Shown: positions 7,614 to 15,148 of the stretch, in pieces | How the letters are laid out: each line of letters begins with the position of its first letter | Numbering within the stretch: position 1 is the first letter of the stretch | Origin: Faecalibacterium sp. UBA1762 | GTDB lineage: Bacteria; Bacillota; Clostridia; Oscillospirales; Ruminococcaceae | DNA length: 53,397 nucleotides | Direction: 5' to 3' | Assembly: GCA_002314755.1 (NCBI GenBank) | Contig: DCHC01000009.1 | Coordinates: 4,352 to 57,748 of the forward strand | Notes under the pieces: model-generated | The model's input: the letters and a program-made list of their open reading frames with translations, nothing else | Told to the model about the DNA's origin: nothing | Databases searched by the model: none | Translations under genes and position numbers: made by a program

Positions 7614-7689
7614 GGGCCATTAGCTCAGTGGTTAGAGCTGCCGGCTCATAACCGGCTGGTCCGGGGTTCGAAACCCTGATGGCCCACCA
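7614..7689 (+). tRNA. tRNA-Met (CAT anticodon), elongator type
   Basis: A 76-nt cloverleaf with encoded CCA. The acceptor GGGCCAT pairs with ATGGCCC; the D arm reads AGCTC-AGTGGTTA-GAGCT; the anticodon arm is GCCGG-CTCATAA-CCGGC with anticodon CAT; the T arm is CGGGG-TTCGAAA-CCCTG. The acceptor starts with a normal G-C pair and the anticodon stem lacks the three consecutive G-C pairs of initiator tRNA. A tRNA-Ile2 with modified CAT is the alternative and cannot be excluded by eye. Confidence 0.9.
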
Positions 7690-7697
7690 TATCCTTA

Positions 7698-7733
7698 CAG
7701 CGAGCATTTTTGTCTGAATGCTCGCTGTTTTTT
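7698..7733 (+). terminator. Terminator of the tRNA-Met gene
   Basis: CAGCGAGCATT and AATGCTCGCTG form an 11-bp stem followed by TTTTTT, 9 bases after the tRNA. Confidence 0.9.
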
Positions 7734-7785
7734 ATTATATTTTTATCTTTTCGTTTGCATTTGCTATCTCAACCAACTTTTCACC

Positions 7786-7814
7786 ATAGTTATCAACAGC
7801 CTGTTGATAACTAT
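7786..7814. repeat. 29-bp perfect palindrome made of two DnaA-box-like TTATCAACA elements
   Basis: ATAGTTATCAACAG-C-CTGTTGATAACTAT: 14-bp arms around a single base. Each arm holds TTATCAACA, one base from the DnaA box TTATCCACA, in opposite orientation. There is no T-run on either side, so it is not a terminator. It lies about 14 kb left of oriC. Confidence 0.6.
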
Positions 7815-8126
7815 CCAATTATTGATACATTTTGCACTTAATATTCAATTCTTTTTACTGTGATAACATCCTTTTCTTTTCGTTCTGATGGCACTCGCTT
7901 TTTGTTTTCAACATTTACTTAGCCGTCTGTTAATTTAATATTGAATTTTGTCAGCTTTTATTTATTATTTTTTAGCGTAAATAATATTATCTTTTTTCTT
8001 TATTTATGTTTCATTGCATTTTATTACACGTGTTTTTTCTATTATTCCTCCGCTTCTGTACATTAACTTAACCTTTCAGCTATTTATGTTGAAAAGTGAA
8101 AAAAATAGTTAAAAACTTTTTTCATA
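7815..8126. other. Gene-free AT- and pyrimidine-rich spacer
   Basis: No open reading frame with a ribosome site and no tRNA-like fold is visible. The plus strand is strongly enriched in T and C, as is 7400-7560. Two more DnaA-box-like elements, GTTTTCAACA near 7904 and TGTTGAAAA at 8087-8095, are present. Confidence 0.5.
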
Positions 8127-8164
8127 GAAAAACGCAGCTGCTTTTTCAAGCAACTGCGTTTTTC
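8127..8164 (-). terminator. Terminator of serS
   Basis: On the minus strand AAAACGCAGTTGC and GCAGCTGCGTTTT pair (one G-T), followed by T residues, directly after the serS stop. Confidence 0.85.
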
Positions 8165-8173
8165 TTTTAGCGA

Positions 8174-9472
8174 TTAATGTACTGCAACTAAACGCTTGGC
8201 GCCTCCCATATAAGGCTGAAGTGCCTCCGGGATACGCACGCTGTATTTTCCGTCTGTACATTCCAAATTGTTCTCTAATAGCGCAATCAACATACGGGGC
8301 GGTGCCACAACCGTGTTATTCAATGTGTGCGCAAGATACTTTTTGCCATCCTCGCCCTTAACCCGAATTCCTAACCGCCTTGCCTGTGCGTCACCAAGGT
8401 TAGAGCAGGAACATACTTCAAAATATTTACCCTGTTTCGGACTCCACGCTTCCACATCATAGCTCTTGACCTTTAGGTCGGCCAAATCGCCCGTGCAACA
8501 CTCCAGTGTGCGTACCGGAATGTCCATACTCCGGAACAGCTCCACTGAATAACTCCACATTTTGTGGAACCATTCCATACTTTCTTCCGGCTTGCAAATG
8601 ACAATCATCTCTTGCTTTTCAAACTGATGGATACGGTAGATACCCCGTTCTTCAATACCGTGAGCTCCCTTTTCTTTGCGGAAGCAGGGGCTGTAGCTGG
8701 TCAAGGTCAACGGCAGCTTTGCCTCATCTGTCATGGTATCCTTAAACTTACCGATCATAGAATGCTCAGAGGTTCCGATCAGATAAAGATCCTCTCCCTC
8801 AATTTTGTACATCATCGCATCCATCTCTTCAAAGCTCATGACACCGTCTACCACACTGGATCGGATCATAAAGGGTGGGATGCAATAGGTAAAGCCCTTA
8901 TTGATCATAAAATCGCGGGCGTATGCTGTAACTGCACTGTGCAGCCGAGCAATATCACCCATAAGATAATAAAAGCCTTCCCCTGCAACACGGCCTGCTG
9001 CCTCTTTATCAATACCGTCAAACAAAGCCATGATATCCGTGTGGTACGGAACCTCAAAATCGGGGTGTGTCTGCTCGCCAAATTGCTGCACTTCCACATT
9101 TTCGCTATCATCCTTACCAACCGGAACAGAATCATCCACGATATTCGGGATTTTTAACATTACCTCGCGAAGCTTCGCTTCCAGGACAGTTTCCTTTTCA
9201 GCCAGGTTTTTTAGTTCTTCTGCCTGCTCGGCAACCAACTGCTTTTTGGCTTCAGCTTCCTCTTTTTTGCCCTGACCCATCAAAGCGCCAATCTCTTTGC
9301 TGATCTTATTGCGGTTGGAACGCAGCTCGTCAGCACGCTTATTGGTTGCCAGCTTCTCATCGTACAGTGCAATTGCTTCGTCAACCAGCGGAAGCTTATG
9401 ATCCTTAAACTTTTTTCGGATATTGGCCTTTACCAATTCCGGATTCTCTTTCACAAAACGAATGTCTAACAT
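8174..9472 (-). CDS. serS: Seryl-tRNA synthetase
   Basis: A 432-residue class II synthetase that charges tRNA-Ser with serine using ATP. The N-terminal 100 residues form the long antiparallel coiled-coil arm that grips the tRNA variable arm. Motif 2 is seen around FRKEKGAHGIEERGIYRIHQF, split here by its loop (FRKE, then RIHQFEKQE), and motif 3 near the end with NNTVVAPPRMLIALLENN. The GTSEHSMIGKF segment lines the serine pocket. Length is typical. The gap to parB is 72 bases with no T-box leader visible, so serS is either in the parB operon or has a simple promoter. A clear terminator follows. Confidence 0.96.
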   Translation of the reverse strand: MLDIRFVKENPELVKANIRKKFKDHKLPLVDEAIALYDEKLATNKRADELRSNRNKISKEIGALMGQGKKEEAEAKKQLVAEQAEELKNLAEKETVLEAKLREVMLKIPNIVDDSVPVGKDDSENVEVQQFGEQTHPDFEVPYHTDIMALFDGIDKEAAGRVAGEGFYYLMGDIARLHSAVTAYARDFMINKGFTYCIPPFMIRSSVVDGVMSFEEMDAMMYKIEGEDLYLIGTSEHSMIGKFKDTMTDEAKLPLTLTSYSPCFRKEKGAHGIEERGIYRIHQFEKQEMIVICKPEESMEWFHKMWSYSVELFRSMDIPVRTLECCTGDLADLKVKSYDVEAWSPKQGKYFEVCSCSNLGDAQARRLGIRVKGEDGKKYLAHTLNNTVVAPPRMLIALLENNLECTDGKYSVRIPEALQPYMGGAKRLVAVH

Positions 9473-9544
9473 TTTTTCCTCCTCAGGATAATACTTTTTC
9501 TATTTCAAAGCGGATAATACGCCCATAATCGCATTGATCAGTCG

Positions 9545-10408
9545 TTATCCGTTTTCTTTACGGTATTCACCCAGCAAATTGGCAAACGCCTTCAGCTGAT
9601 CATCATTGCAGAATTCTATGCTCAGAACACCTGCACCGTTCTTATATTTTACATGAATCTCCGTTCCGAGTGCTTCTGTCAATGCGACCTCCACCTCTGT
9701 TGCCAGTGCAGGAGCCCATGTAATCGACTTTGGGGGAGCAGGGTCTTTTTTCAATTTCTTGCACAGTAGCTCAGTTTGACGAACTGTCAAACCGTCATCT
9801 GCCGCTCTGCGCGCTGCGACCCGTTGTTCTGCACCGGATAGCCCAAGTAACACCTTTGCGTGTCCAGCAGACAGTGTCCCTTTTTGAACAAGCTCCCTGA
9901 CCTCTTTTTCCAAGGTCAGCAGCCTCAAACTGTTTGTAACACCGGTACGGCTTTTTCCCAAACGCTCCGCAGCCTGTTCCTGCGTATACCCGCAGTTTTC
10001 AATCAGCTGCTGATATCCTGCCGCTTCTTCTATCGGATCCAGATCCTCACGTTGCAGATTCTCAATCAACGCAATTTCCATTGCTTCCGCATCCGAAACA
10101 TCCTTGATTAAGGCAGGAACTTCTTCCAAACCCGCCAACCGTGCCGCACGCCAACGCCGTTCGCCTGCAATAATACGATATCCACCCAGCGGATTTGCTC
10201 TGACCACCAGCGGCTGCAATATACCATGCTGGGCAATACTGTCTGCCAATTCCGCCAAAGCTTCATCATCAAACTTTTTTCGCGGTTGCTCCCGGTCCGG
10301 CTCAATTTCGCTCAGACGTAATGTGGTTGGAGCACTGACCTGGTTTCCGGCACTTTCTGCAAACAAACTGTCCAAACCTCTGCCCAGGCCACCTTTTTTT
10401 GTTGCCAT
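9545..10408 (-). CDS. parB: Chromosome partitioning protein ParB (Spo0J)
   Basis: A 287-residue ParB that binds parS, hydrolyses CTP and slides along DNA as a clamp to organise the origin. The N-terminal GLGRGLDSLF is the ParA-interacting peptide. GERRWRAAR (82-90) is the CTP-binding box and ENLQRED the second conserved patch. The helix-turn-helix (about 138-190) has Arg154 in GKSR and Gly182 in SAGHAK, the residues that distinguish ParB from Noc in their DNA preference. Residues 225-287 form the dimerisation domain. It lies 46 bases after parA in one operon and close to two parS sites. Confidence 0.95.
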   Translation of the reverse strand: MATKKGGLGRGLDSLFAESAGNQVSAPTTLRLSEIEPDREQPRKKFDDEALAELADSIAQHGILQPLVVRANPLGGYRIIAGERRWRAARLAGLEEVPALIKDVSDAEAMEIALIENLQREDLDPIEEAAGYQQLIENCGYTQEQAAERLGKSRTGVTNSLRLLTLEKEVRELVQKGTLSAGHAKVLLGLSGAEQRVAARRAADDGLTVRQTELLCKKLKKDPAPPKSITWAPALATEVEVALTEALGTEIHVKYKNGAGVLSIEFCNDDQLKAFANLLGEYRKENG

Positions 10409-10454
10409 ATCCTACCTCTCTCTCCTATTATATTGATATCCTGCTTATTTCCTG

Positions 10455-11228
10455 TTAATGTCCCTGCTTATTTCTTTTAATGAACTCTACCGCTAAATCC
10501 AGATAAGCTTTTGCACCGTTCGAGGATGCATCATAGAAGTTCACCGGCATTCCAAAACTGGGGGCCTCAGAAAGGCGGACATTACGGGGAATTGTAGTTG
10601 TATACAGCTTAGCCGCAAAATGCTTCTTAATTTCTTTCACTACTTGCAAGGTAAGGTTCAAGCGTCCGTCATACATGGTCAACAGAATTCCCTCAATATC
10701 CAGATAAGGGTTATATCTGGATCGCGTGTTCCGGATGGTACTCATCAGTTCACTTAAACCCTCCAGTGCAAAAAACTCGCACTGCAACGGAATCAAAACG
10801 GTATCCGCTGCACAAAGGCCATTTAAAGTGAGTAAATCCAGTGAAGGCGGACAATCGATAAAGATATAATCGTACTTTTCTGTCAGCGGGGCAACTGCAT
10901 CCCGTAGCCGGTTTTCGCGTCGTTCCTCATCCACAAGCTCCAGCACCGCACCGCTCAAATCAAGATTGGAGGGGATCAAATCCATCCGGTATTTAGTGTG
11001 AATAATCGCCTTTTCCGCTTTATCGTCACCGCATAGCAGCTGATACACGCTTCCATCTGTCAAGTTTCTTTTGGAAACGCCCAATCCGCTGGTACTGTTT
11101 CCCTGTGGATCCAAGTCGATCAGCAGTACCTTGCGCCCCAACGCTGCAATGCAAGAGGACAGATTAACCGCTGTAGTGCTCTTTCCAACTCCGCCTTTTT
11201 GGTTCGCAATCGCAATTACTTTACCCAT
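10455..11228 (-). CDS. parA: Chromosome partitioning ATPase ParA (Soj)
   Basis: A 257-residue ParA ATPase that binds DNA nonspecifically as an ATP dimer and works with ParB to segregate origins; in Bacillus the homologue Soj also controls DnaA. The deviant Walker A box is KGGVGKST (11-18), the switch I region is LIDLDPQGN, and the Walker B region is FIDCPPSLD. LIPLQCEFFALEGLS is a typical family segment. Length is usual for chromosomal ParA. The ATG follows AAAGGA by 10 bases. The gene precedes parB in the same direction and its upstream region carries both parS sites. Confidence 0.96.
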   Translation of the reverse strand: MGKVIAIANQKGGVGKSTTAVNLSSCIAALGRKVLLIDLDPQGNSTSGLGVSKRNLTDGSVYQLLCGDDKAEKAIIHTKYRMDLIPSNLDLSGAVLELVDEERRENRLRDAVAPLTEKYDYIFIDCPPSLDLLTLNGLCAADTVLIPLQCEFFALEGLSELMSTIRNTRSRYNPYLDIEGILLTMYDGRLNLTLQVVKEIKKHFAAKLYTTTIPRNVRLSEAPSFGMPVNFYDASSNGAKAYLDLAVEFIKRNKQGH

Positions 11229-11372
11229 GTATTATGTTTCCTTTCCAATAGTAGCGGGATTCTTTTTCCGCCTGTTGGTTCCGGTGTTTAGTATAACACA
11301 ATACCAACTAAATGAAAAGGCTTAAATTGCCTGTTTTGAAGCGTTTCCTCTTTTTTGTCTACCTTTTTCAAA

Positions 11373-11406
11373 AAGCGGGAATGTTCCACGTGGAACATTC
11401 CCGCTT
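11373..11406. promoter_or_regulatory. parS site inside a 34-bp perfect palindrome
   Basis: TGTTCCACGTGGAACA (11382-11397) matches the parS consensus TGTTNCACGTGAAACA closely. Its arms extend to a perfect 34-bp palindrome from AAGCGGGAA to TTCCCGCTT. On the minus strand the palindrome is followed by TTTTTG, so it can also work as the terminator of noc, which ends 60 bases away. Confidence 0.9.
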
Positions 11407-11437
11407 CACGATATGACAATCTTGAAAGAGACTCAAA

Positions 11438-11457
11438 AATGTTCCACGTGGAACATT
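11438..11457. promoter_or_regulatory. Second parS site
   Basis: AATGTTCCACGTGGAACATT is a 20-bp perfect palindrome containing the same parS core (11440-11455), 58 bases from the first copy and just after the noc stop codon. Confidence 0.9.
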
Positions 11458-11466
11458 GCGTTGAAC

Positions 11467-12351
11467 TTACCCTTTGTGCGAATAAATCTCTGAAAGAGGA
11501 ATCCGCACGCGGTATTCAATATACTCGTCTTCCTCTTGTTTGGATGTAACGACATGAACACCTGCAAGAATCATGGTTTCAATAGCTTTATTAACTGTAT
11601 TCAAAAAAAGCCGAACATCGTTTGTCATAAATTTTCTATGTGCAAGAGTCCTGTTCATTTGTGCAAGCTTGACCTGCTGTTCCAAATATGACACGCTCCA
11701 TTGATGAATTCCAGCCTTTGACAGCAGCTCCATTCTTTTATCCGACGCCGACAAAGATAATACTGCTCTGGCATGACGCTCCGAAAGCTTATAAGTACGG
11801 CATATGTTCTGTTCCTCCTGTGAAAGTTGGAGTAAACGGAGCTTATTACAAAAAGCTGCTTGACTTAAACCTATCCGAAAAGCTGCTTTTTCCTGACTGC
11901 AACCCCAAAGAGATTGAAGAAGCTGTAAACCGTAAGCGCGATCGAAAAAATCCAGATCCGAACGGTCGCAATTTTCAATATAGCCAAGCAACGCACCGCT
12001 TTCCTTATCCGTACGGCAAACAATAGCCGGGACAGTAATATACCCAATCTGTTTGCAGGCACGCAATCTCCTTTCTCCGGCTATTAACACAAAACGTCCC
12101 CTGCTTCCTCTTTGGACCGTGATCGGTTGCAGCAAGCCGTTTTCAAGAATGCTTTGGACTAGCTTATGCGTTTCTTCAGAATCAAAAATTCGTCTGATCT
12201 GATAAGGCGAGGGGTCAATCCGATCAATCGGTAACTGACGAACAATATTCTCACGCCTAAAAATAGAAGAACAGTTATGCATAACGGTATCCGCAACATT
12301 TTGATCTGAGCGTAATTGATCTTCAAAGACCACTTCAGAGCATGAATTCAT
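11467..12351 (-). CDS. noc: Noc-type ParB paralogue (nucleoid occlusion protein)
   Basis: A 294-residue ParB-family CTPase. GERRLRACK (92-100) is the CTP box, and the helix-turn-helix spans about 150-200. At the positions that separate Noc from ParB it has Gln164 (GLSQ), Lys170 (CNKLRLL) and Arg192 (SERHARAV), the Noc-type residues, whereas the window's ParB has Arg, Ser and Gly. Its place between rsmG and parA is also that of Bacillus noc. In Bacillus Noc binds its own sites, attaches DNA to membrane and keeps the division machinery off the nucleoid. The N-terminus lacks the clear membrane-binding amphipathic helix of Bacillus Noc. The ATG at 12351 (AGAGG upstream) is preferred, since the start at 12384 lies in the rsmG terminator. 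Confidence 0.85.
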   Translation of the reverse strand: MNSCSEVVFEDQLRSDQNVADTVMHNCSSIFRRENIVRQLPIDRIDPSPYQIRRIFDSEETHKLVQSILENGLLQPITVQRGSRGRFVLIAGERRLRACKQIGYITVPAIVCRTDKESGALLGYIENCDRSDLDFFDRAYGLQLLQSLWGCSQEKAAFRIGLSQAAFCNKLRLLQLSQEEQNICRTYKLSERHARAVLSLSASDKRMELLSKAGIHQWSVSYLEQQVKLAQMNRTLAHRKFMTNDVRLFLNTVNKAIETMILAGVHVVTSKQEEDEYIEYRVRIPLSEIYSHKG

Positions 12352-12380
12352 AATAACACCTCTCTTCAGAATATAAAAAT

Positions 12381-12404
12381 CCACCTGTTAAAAATAACAG
12401 GTGG
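12381..12404 (-). terminator. Terminator of rsmG
   Basis: CCACCTGTTA and TAACAGGTGG pair perfectly (10 bp) around a 4-base loop; on the minus strand ATTTTTAT follows. It separates rsmG from noc. Confidence 0.75.
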
Positions 12405-12453
12405 ATAGAAAATAATCAATCATTATTGTTCGACAAATCGAGAAAGGGAAAAA

Positions 12454-13152
12454 TCATTTTAACGGAGATTTTGCGATCTTACCACCGTTTCTTGGATATA
12501 CTGCCGGAGTTTGCGAAATTTTCCGAACAAAAATCAAACTGCGAGAACTTCCTTCCGGCAAGGTAAAATTACGACAATCCATAACCTTACCACCCAACTT
12601 TGTAATAGCGCCGGTAGCCTGCGACAACTCCTCAGATGCCTGTGCTTTCATTGCAATAAAAATTCCGTTCTTTTTGACAAGCGGAAGACAGTATTCGCTC
12701 AGCTTATCCATGGCAGAAACACCGCGAGCAGTAGCCACGTCAAACACCTCACGCCACTGTTTTCTTGCCGCTTCCTCCGCTCGCTCTTTAACAAAATCTG
12801 CCTGAAGACACAGCTCGGAACAAACACATTTTAAAAACTCAACACGTTTACCGGTAGGTTCCATCAAAGTAAGCTGCAAATCCGGCTTATAAATTTTAGC
12901 AACAATACCAGGAAAACCCGCGCCGGTACCAACATCCACCAAACGCCCGGTAACCTCCGGCTGTGCTGCAAAAAGAAGACTGTCCAAAAAGTGTTTGATT
13001 TCAATTCCTTCAGGATCGGTAATTGCTGTCAGATTAACCTTCTCATTATATTCCACCAACAAACGAGCATAATCATCCAACAAATCCAGAATTCCGGAGA
13101 TATCAAGACCATAGGCAGATGCTCTTTCCAACAAGCGCTGCTTCTCAATCAT
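12454..13152 (-). CDS. rsmG: 16S rRNA (guanine527-N7)-methyltransferase
   Basis: A 232-residue SAM-dependent methyltransferase that modifies G527 of 16S rRNA; loss of the homologue gives low-level streptomycin resistance. The SAM motif is LVDVGTGAGFPGIV, followed by the acidic loop LTLMEPTGKRVEFL and the segment ATARGVSAMDKL. The C-terminal RSLIFVRKI is conserved. The start at 13152 has AGAGGG nine bases upstream; an ATG at 13161 directly abuts that site and is less likely. It follows mnmG by 46 bases in the same direction, the usual gidA-gidB order, and ends in its own terminator. Confidence 0.94.
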   Translation of the reverse strand: MIEKQRLLERASAYGLDISGILDLLDDYARLLVEYNEKVNLTAITDPEGIEIKHFLDSLLFAAQPEVTGRLVDVGTGAGFPGIVAKIYKPDLQLTLMEPTGKRVEFLKCVCSELCLQADFVKERAEEAARKQWREVFDVATARGVSAMDKLSEYCLPLVKKNGIFIAMKAQASEELSQATGAITKLGGKVMDCRNFTLPEGSSRSLIFVRKISQTPAVYPRNGGKIAKSPLK

Positions 13153-13198
13153 TTCATGCATCCCTCTCTATTCAACATAACAAAGCAGATACGAAAGC

Positions 13199-15076
13199 TT
13201 ATTTCCCGGCTTGACGGCGACGTGCTGCAAGCTCCAAAGACAGCATAGCAATATCTGACGGATTTACACCGGGAATACGAGCTGCCTGTCCTAAACTGGC
13301 CGGACGAACCTTGGCAAGCTTTTCACGGGCTTCCAAACGCAGACGATCCAATTGGGCATACTCGAAATCAGGAGGAATCGGAACCTCCTCATCCCTTTTC
13401 ATTCGATCAATCTGTAATCGCTGCCTCTCAATGTAACCCTCATACTTAATATCCGTCTCAATACTATGGGCAATCATCGGTGTGACATCCGGATTTTTAC
13501 CAATCAATTCAACCAACTGAGCATAGGTGATTTGGGGACGTTTTAAGAAAAGCGCAGCATTACATCCGGTAACAATCGGCTCAAGCCCAAGCTCTTGCAA
13601 CAGTTTTTCTGCCTGAGAAGGGTGAACAGTGGTGTGCAGCAGTCGCTCCTTCTCCTGCAAACGAATAGCTCGAGCTTTTTCAAACGCAACCCACCTGGCA
13701 TCATCCACCAAACCGATTGCCCGACCTAAAGGTGTCAAACGCTCATCCGCGTTATCCTGTCGGAGATATAGCCGATATTCACTGCGGCTGGTCATCATTC
13801 GATAGGGATCGCTGACCCCCTTGGTAACCAAATCATCAATCAAAGTACCAATATAACTGTCTGCACGGGTAAGAACAAAAGGGTCACCTCCCTGAACATA
13901 CTTAGCAGCATTGATACCGGCAACCAATCCCTGCGCAGCTGCCTCTTCGTAACCGCTGGTACCGTTAAACTGACCGGCACCGAATAAACCGGGAACATTC
14001 TTAAATTCCAAGGTTGCCTTTAACTGCAACGGATCAATACAGTCGTATTCAATCGCATATGCGGGACGCATAATTTCCAGATTTTCAAAGCCTGTGATGG
14101 AATGATACATCTGGTTCTGTACTTCCTCCGGCAGACTGCTGGAAAGTCCTTGTAAATACATTTCATCTGTATCCTCACCGCAGGGTTCAACAAAAACCTG
14201 ATGTTTATCCTTATCGGCAAAACGAACCACCTTATCTTCAATACTGGGGCAGTAACGGGGGCCGATTCCCTCGATCATGCCACCATACAGAGGCGAACGG
14301 TATAAATTCTCTTTAATGATCTGATGGGTCTTTGTGTTTGTCCAGGCAATATGGCAGTCCACTTTATTCTTTAATTCTGCGGTAGTTAAAAAGCTGAAAG
14401 GCTCTAATTCATTATCACCGGGCTGAACAGGTAATTTTGAAAAATCAATACTGCGACGGTTAACTCGTGCTGGCGTACCGGTCTTGAAACGACGAAGGAC
14501 AATACCCCTTTGCTGCAAGCTTTGCGTTAGACCGATTGCTGCATGCTGTCCGTCTGGACCACTTTGATAACTGGCATCCCCCACAAAAATTTTACCACCA
14601 AGATAAGTACCGGAAGCGACAACAACCGCACGGCAACTGTACTCAGCATGCAGACGGGTGCGAACACCGCAGACCTTTCCTGTAGCATCAAATAGCACAT
14701 CTGTAATCTCTCCCTGCTTCAGAAAAAGGTTACTTGTGCGTTCAAGTTGAACCTTCATATAATCATGATAACGGCGGCGATCACTTTGAACCCGTAAGGA
14801 ATGAACAGCGGGGCCTTTACCGCGGTTCAGCATTCTGCTTTGTAAAAAAGTTGCGTCTGCCGCAATTCCCATCAAACCACCCAAAGCATCGATTTCCCGT
14901 ACCAGATGGCCCTTTGCCGTACCGCCAATAGAAGGATTACAAGGCATATTACCTATCCCGTCCAACGTCATAACAAAAACAGCTGTCTTACAACCAAGCC
15001 TTGCGGCTGCACGACCAGCTTCAATTCCGGCATGGCCTGCGCCTACTACAACAACATCATAATCTTCTAAAATCAT
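13199..15076 (-). CDS. mnmG: tRNA uridine-34 5-carboxymethylaminomethyl modification enzyme MnmG (GidA)
   Basis: A 625-residue FAD enzyme that, with MnmE, installs the carboxymethylaminomethyl group on wobble U34 of several tRNAs. VVVGAGHAGIEA (9-20) is the FAD-binding Rossmann motif; IGGTAKGHLVREIDALGG and the segment MLNRGKGPAVHSLR are family signatures; RMMTSRSEYRLYLRQDNAD marks the C-terminal half, and the helical tail with ASLGQAARIPGVNPSDIA contacts MnmE. Length is typical (620-640). The ATG has GAGG six bases upstream. It stands 72 bases after mnmE. Confidence 0.97.
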   Translation of the reverse strand: MILEDYDVVVVGAGHAGIEAGRAAARLGCKTAVFVMTLDGIGNMPCNPSIGGTAKGHLVREIDALGGLMGIAADATFLQSRMLNRGKGPAVHSLRVQSDRRRYHDYMKVQLERTSNLFLKQGEITDVLFDATGKVCGVRTRLHAEYSCRAVVVASGTYLGGKIFVGDASYQSGPDGQHAAIGLTQSLQQRGIVLRRFKTGTPARVNRRSIDFSKLPVQPGDNELEPFSFLTTAELKNKVDCHIAWTNTKTHQIIKENLYRSPLYGGMIEGIGPRYCPSIEDKVVRFADKDKHQVFVEPCGEDTDEMYLQGLSSSLPEEVQNQMYHSITGFENLEIMRPAYAIEYDCIDPLQLKATLEFKNVPGLFGAGQFNGTSGYEEAAAQGLVAGINAAKYVQGGDPFVLTRADSYIGTLIDDLVTKGVSDPYRMMTSRSEYRLYLRQDNADERLTPLGRAIGLVDDARWVAFEKARAIRLQEKERLLHTTVHPSQAEKLLQELGLEPIVTGCNAALFLKRPQITYAQLVELIGKNPDVTPMIAHSIETDIKYEGYIERQRLQIDRMKRDEEVPIPPDFEYAQLDRLRLEAREKLAKVRPASLGQAARIPGVNPSDIAMLSLELAARRRQAGK

Positions 15077-15148
15077 TATGCATCCTCGTGATATGGAATT
15101 ATGTTTATAAGTACATAAGATACTGATTTAAGTTTTTGTATCAAATAT

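Noticed and set aside
9473..9544. T-box leader before serS
   Set aside because: The gap is only 72 bases with no specifier or antiterminator structure; the asnS leader is too short as well.
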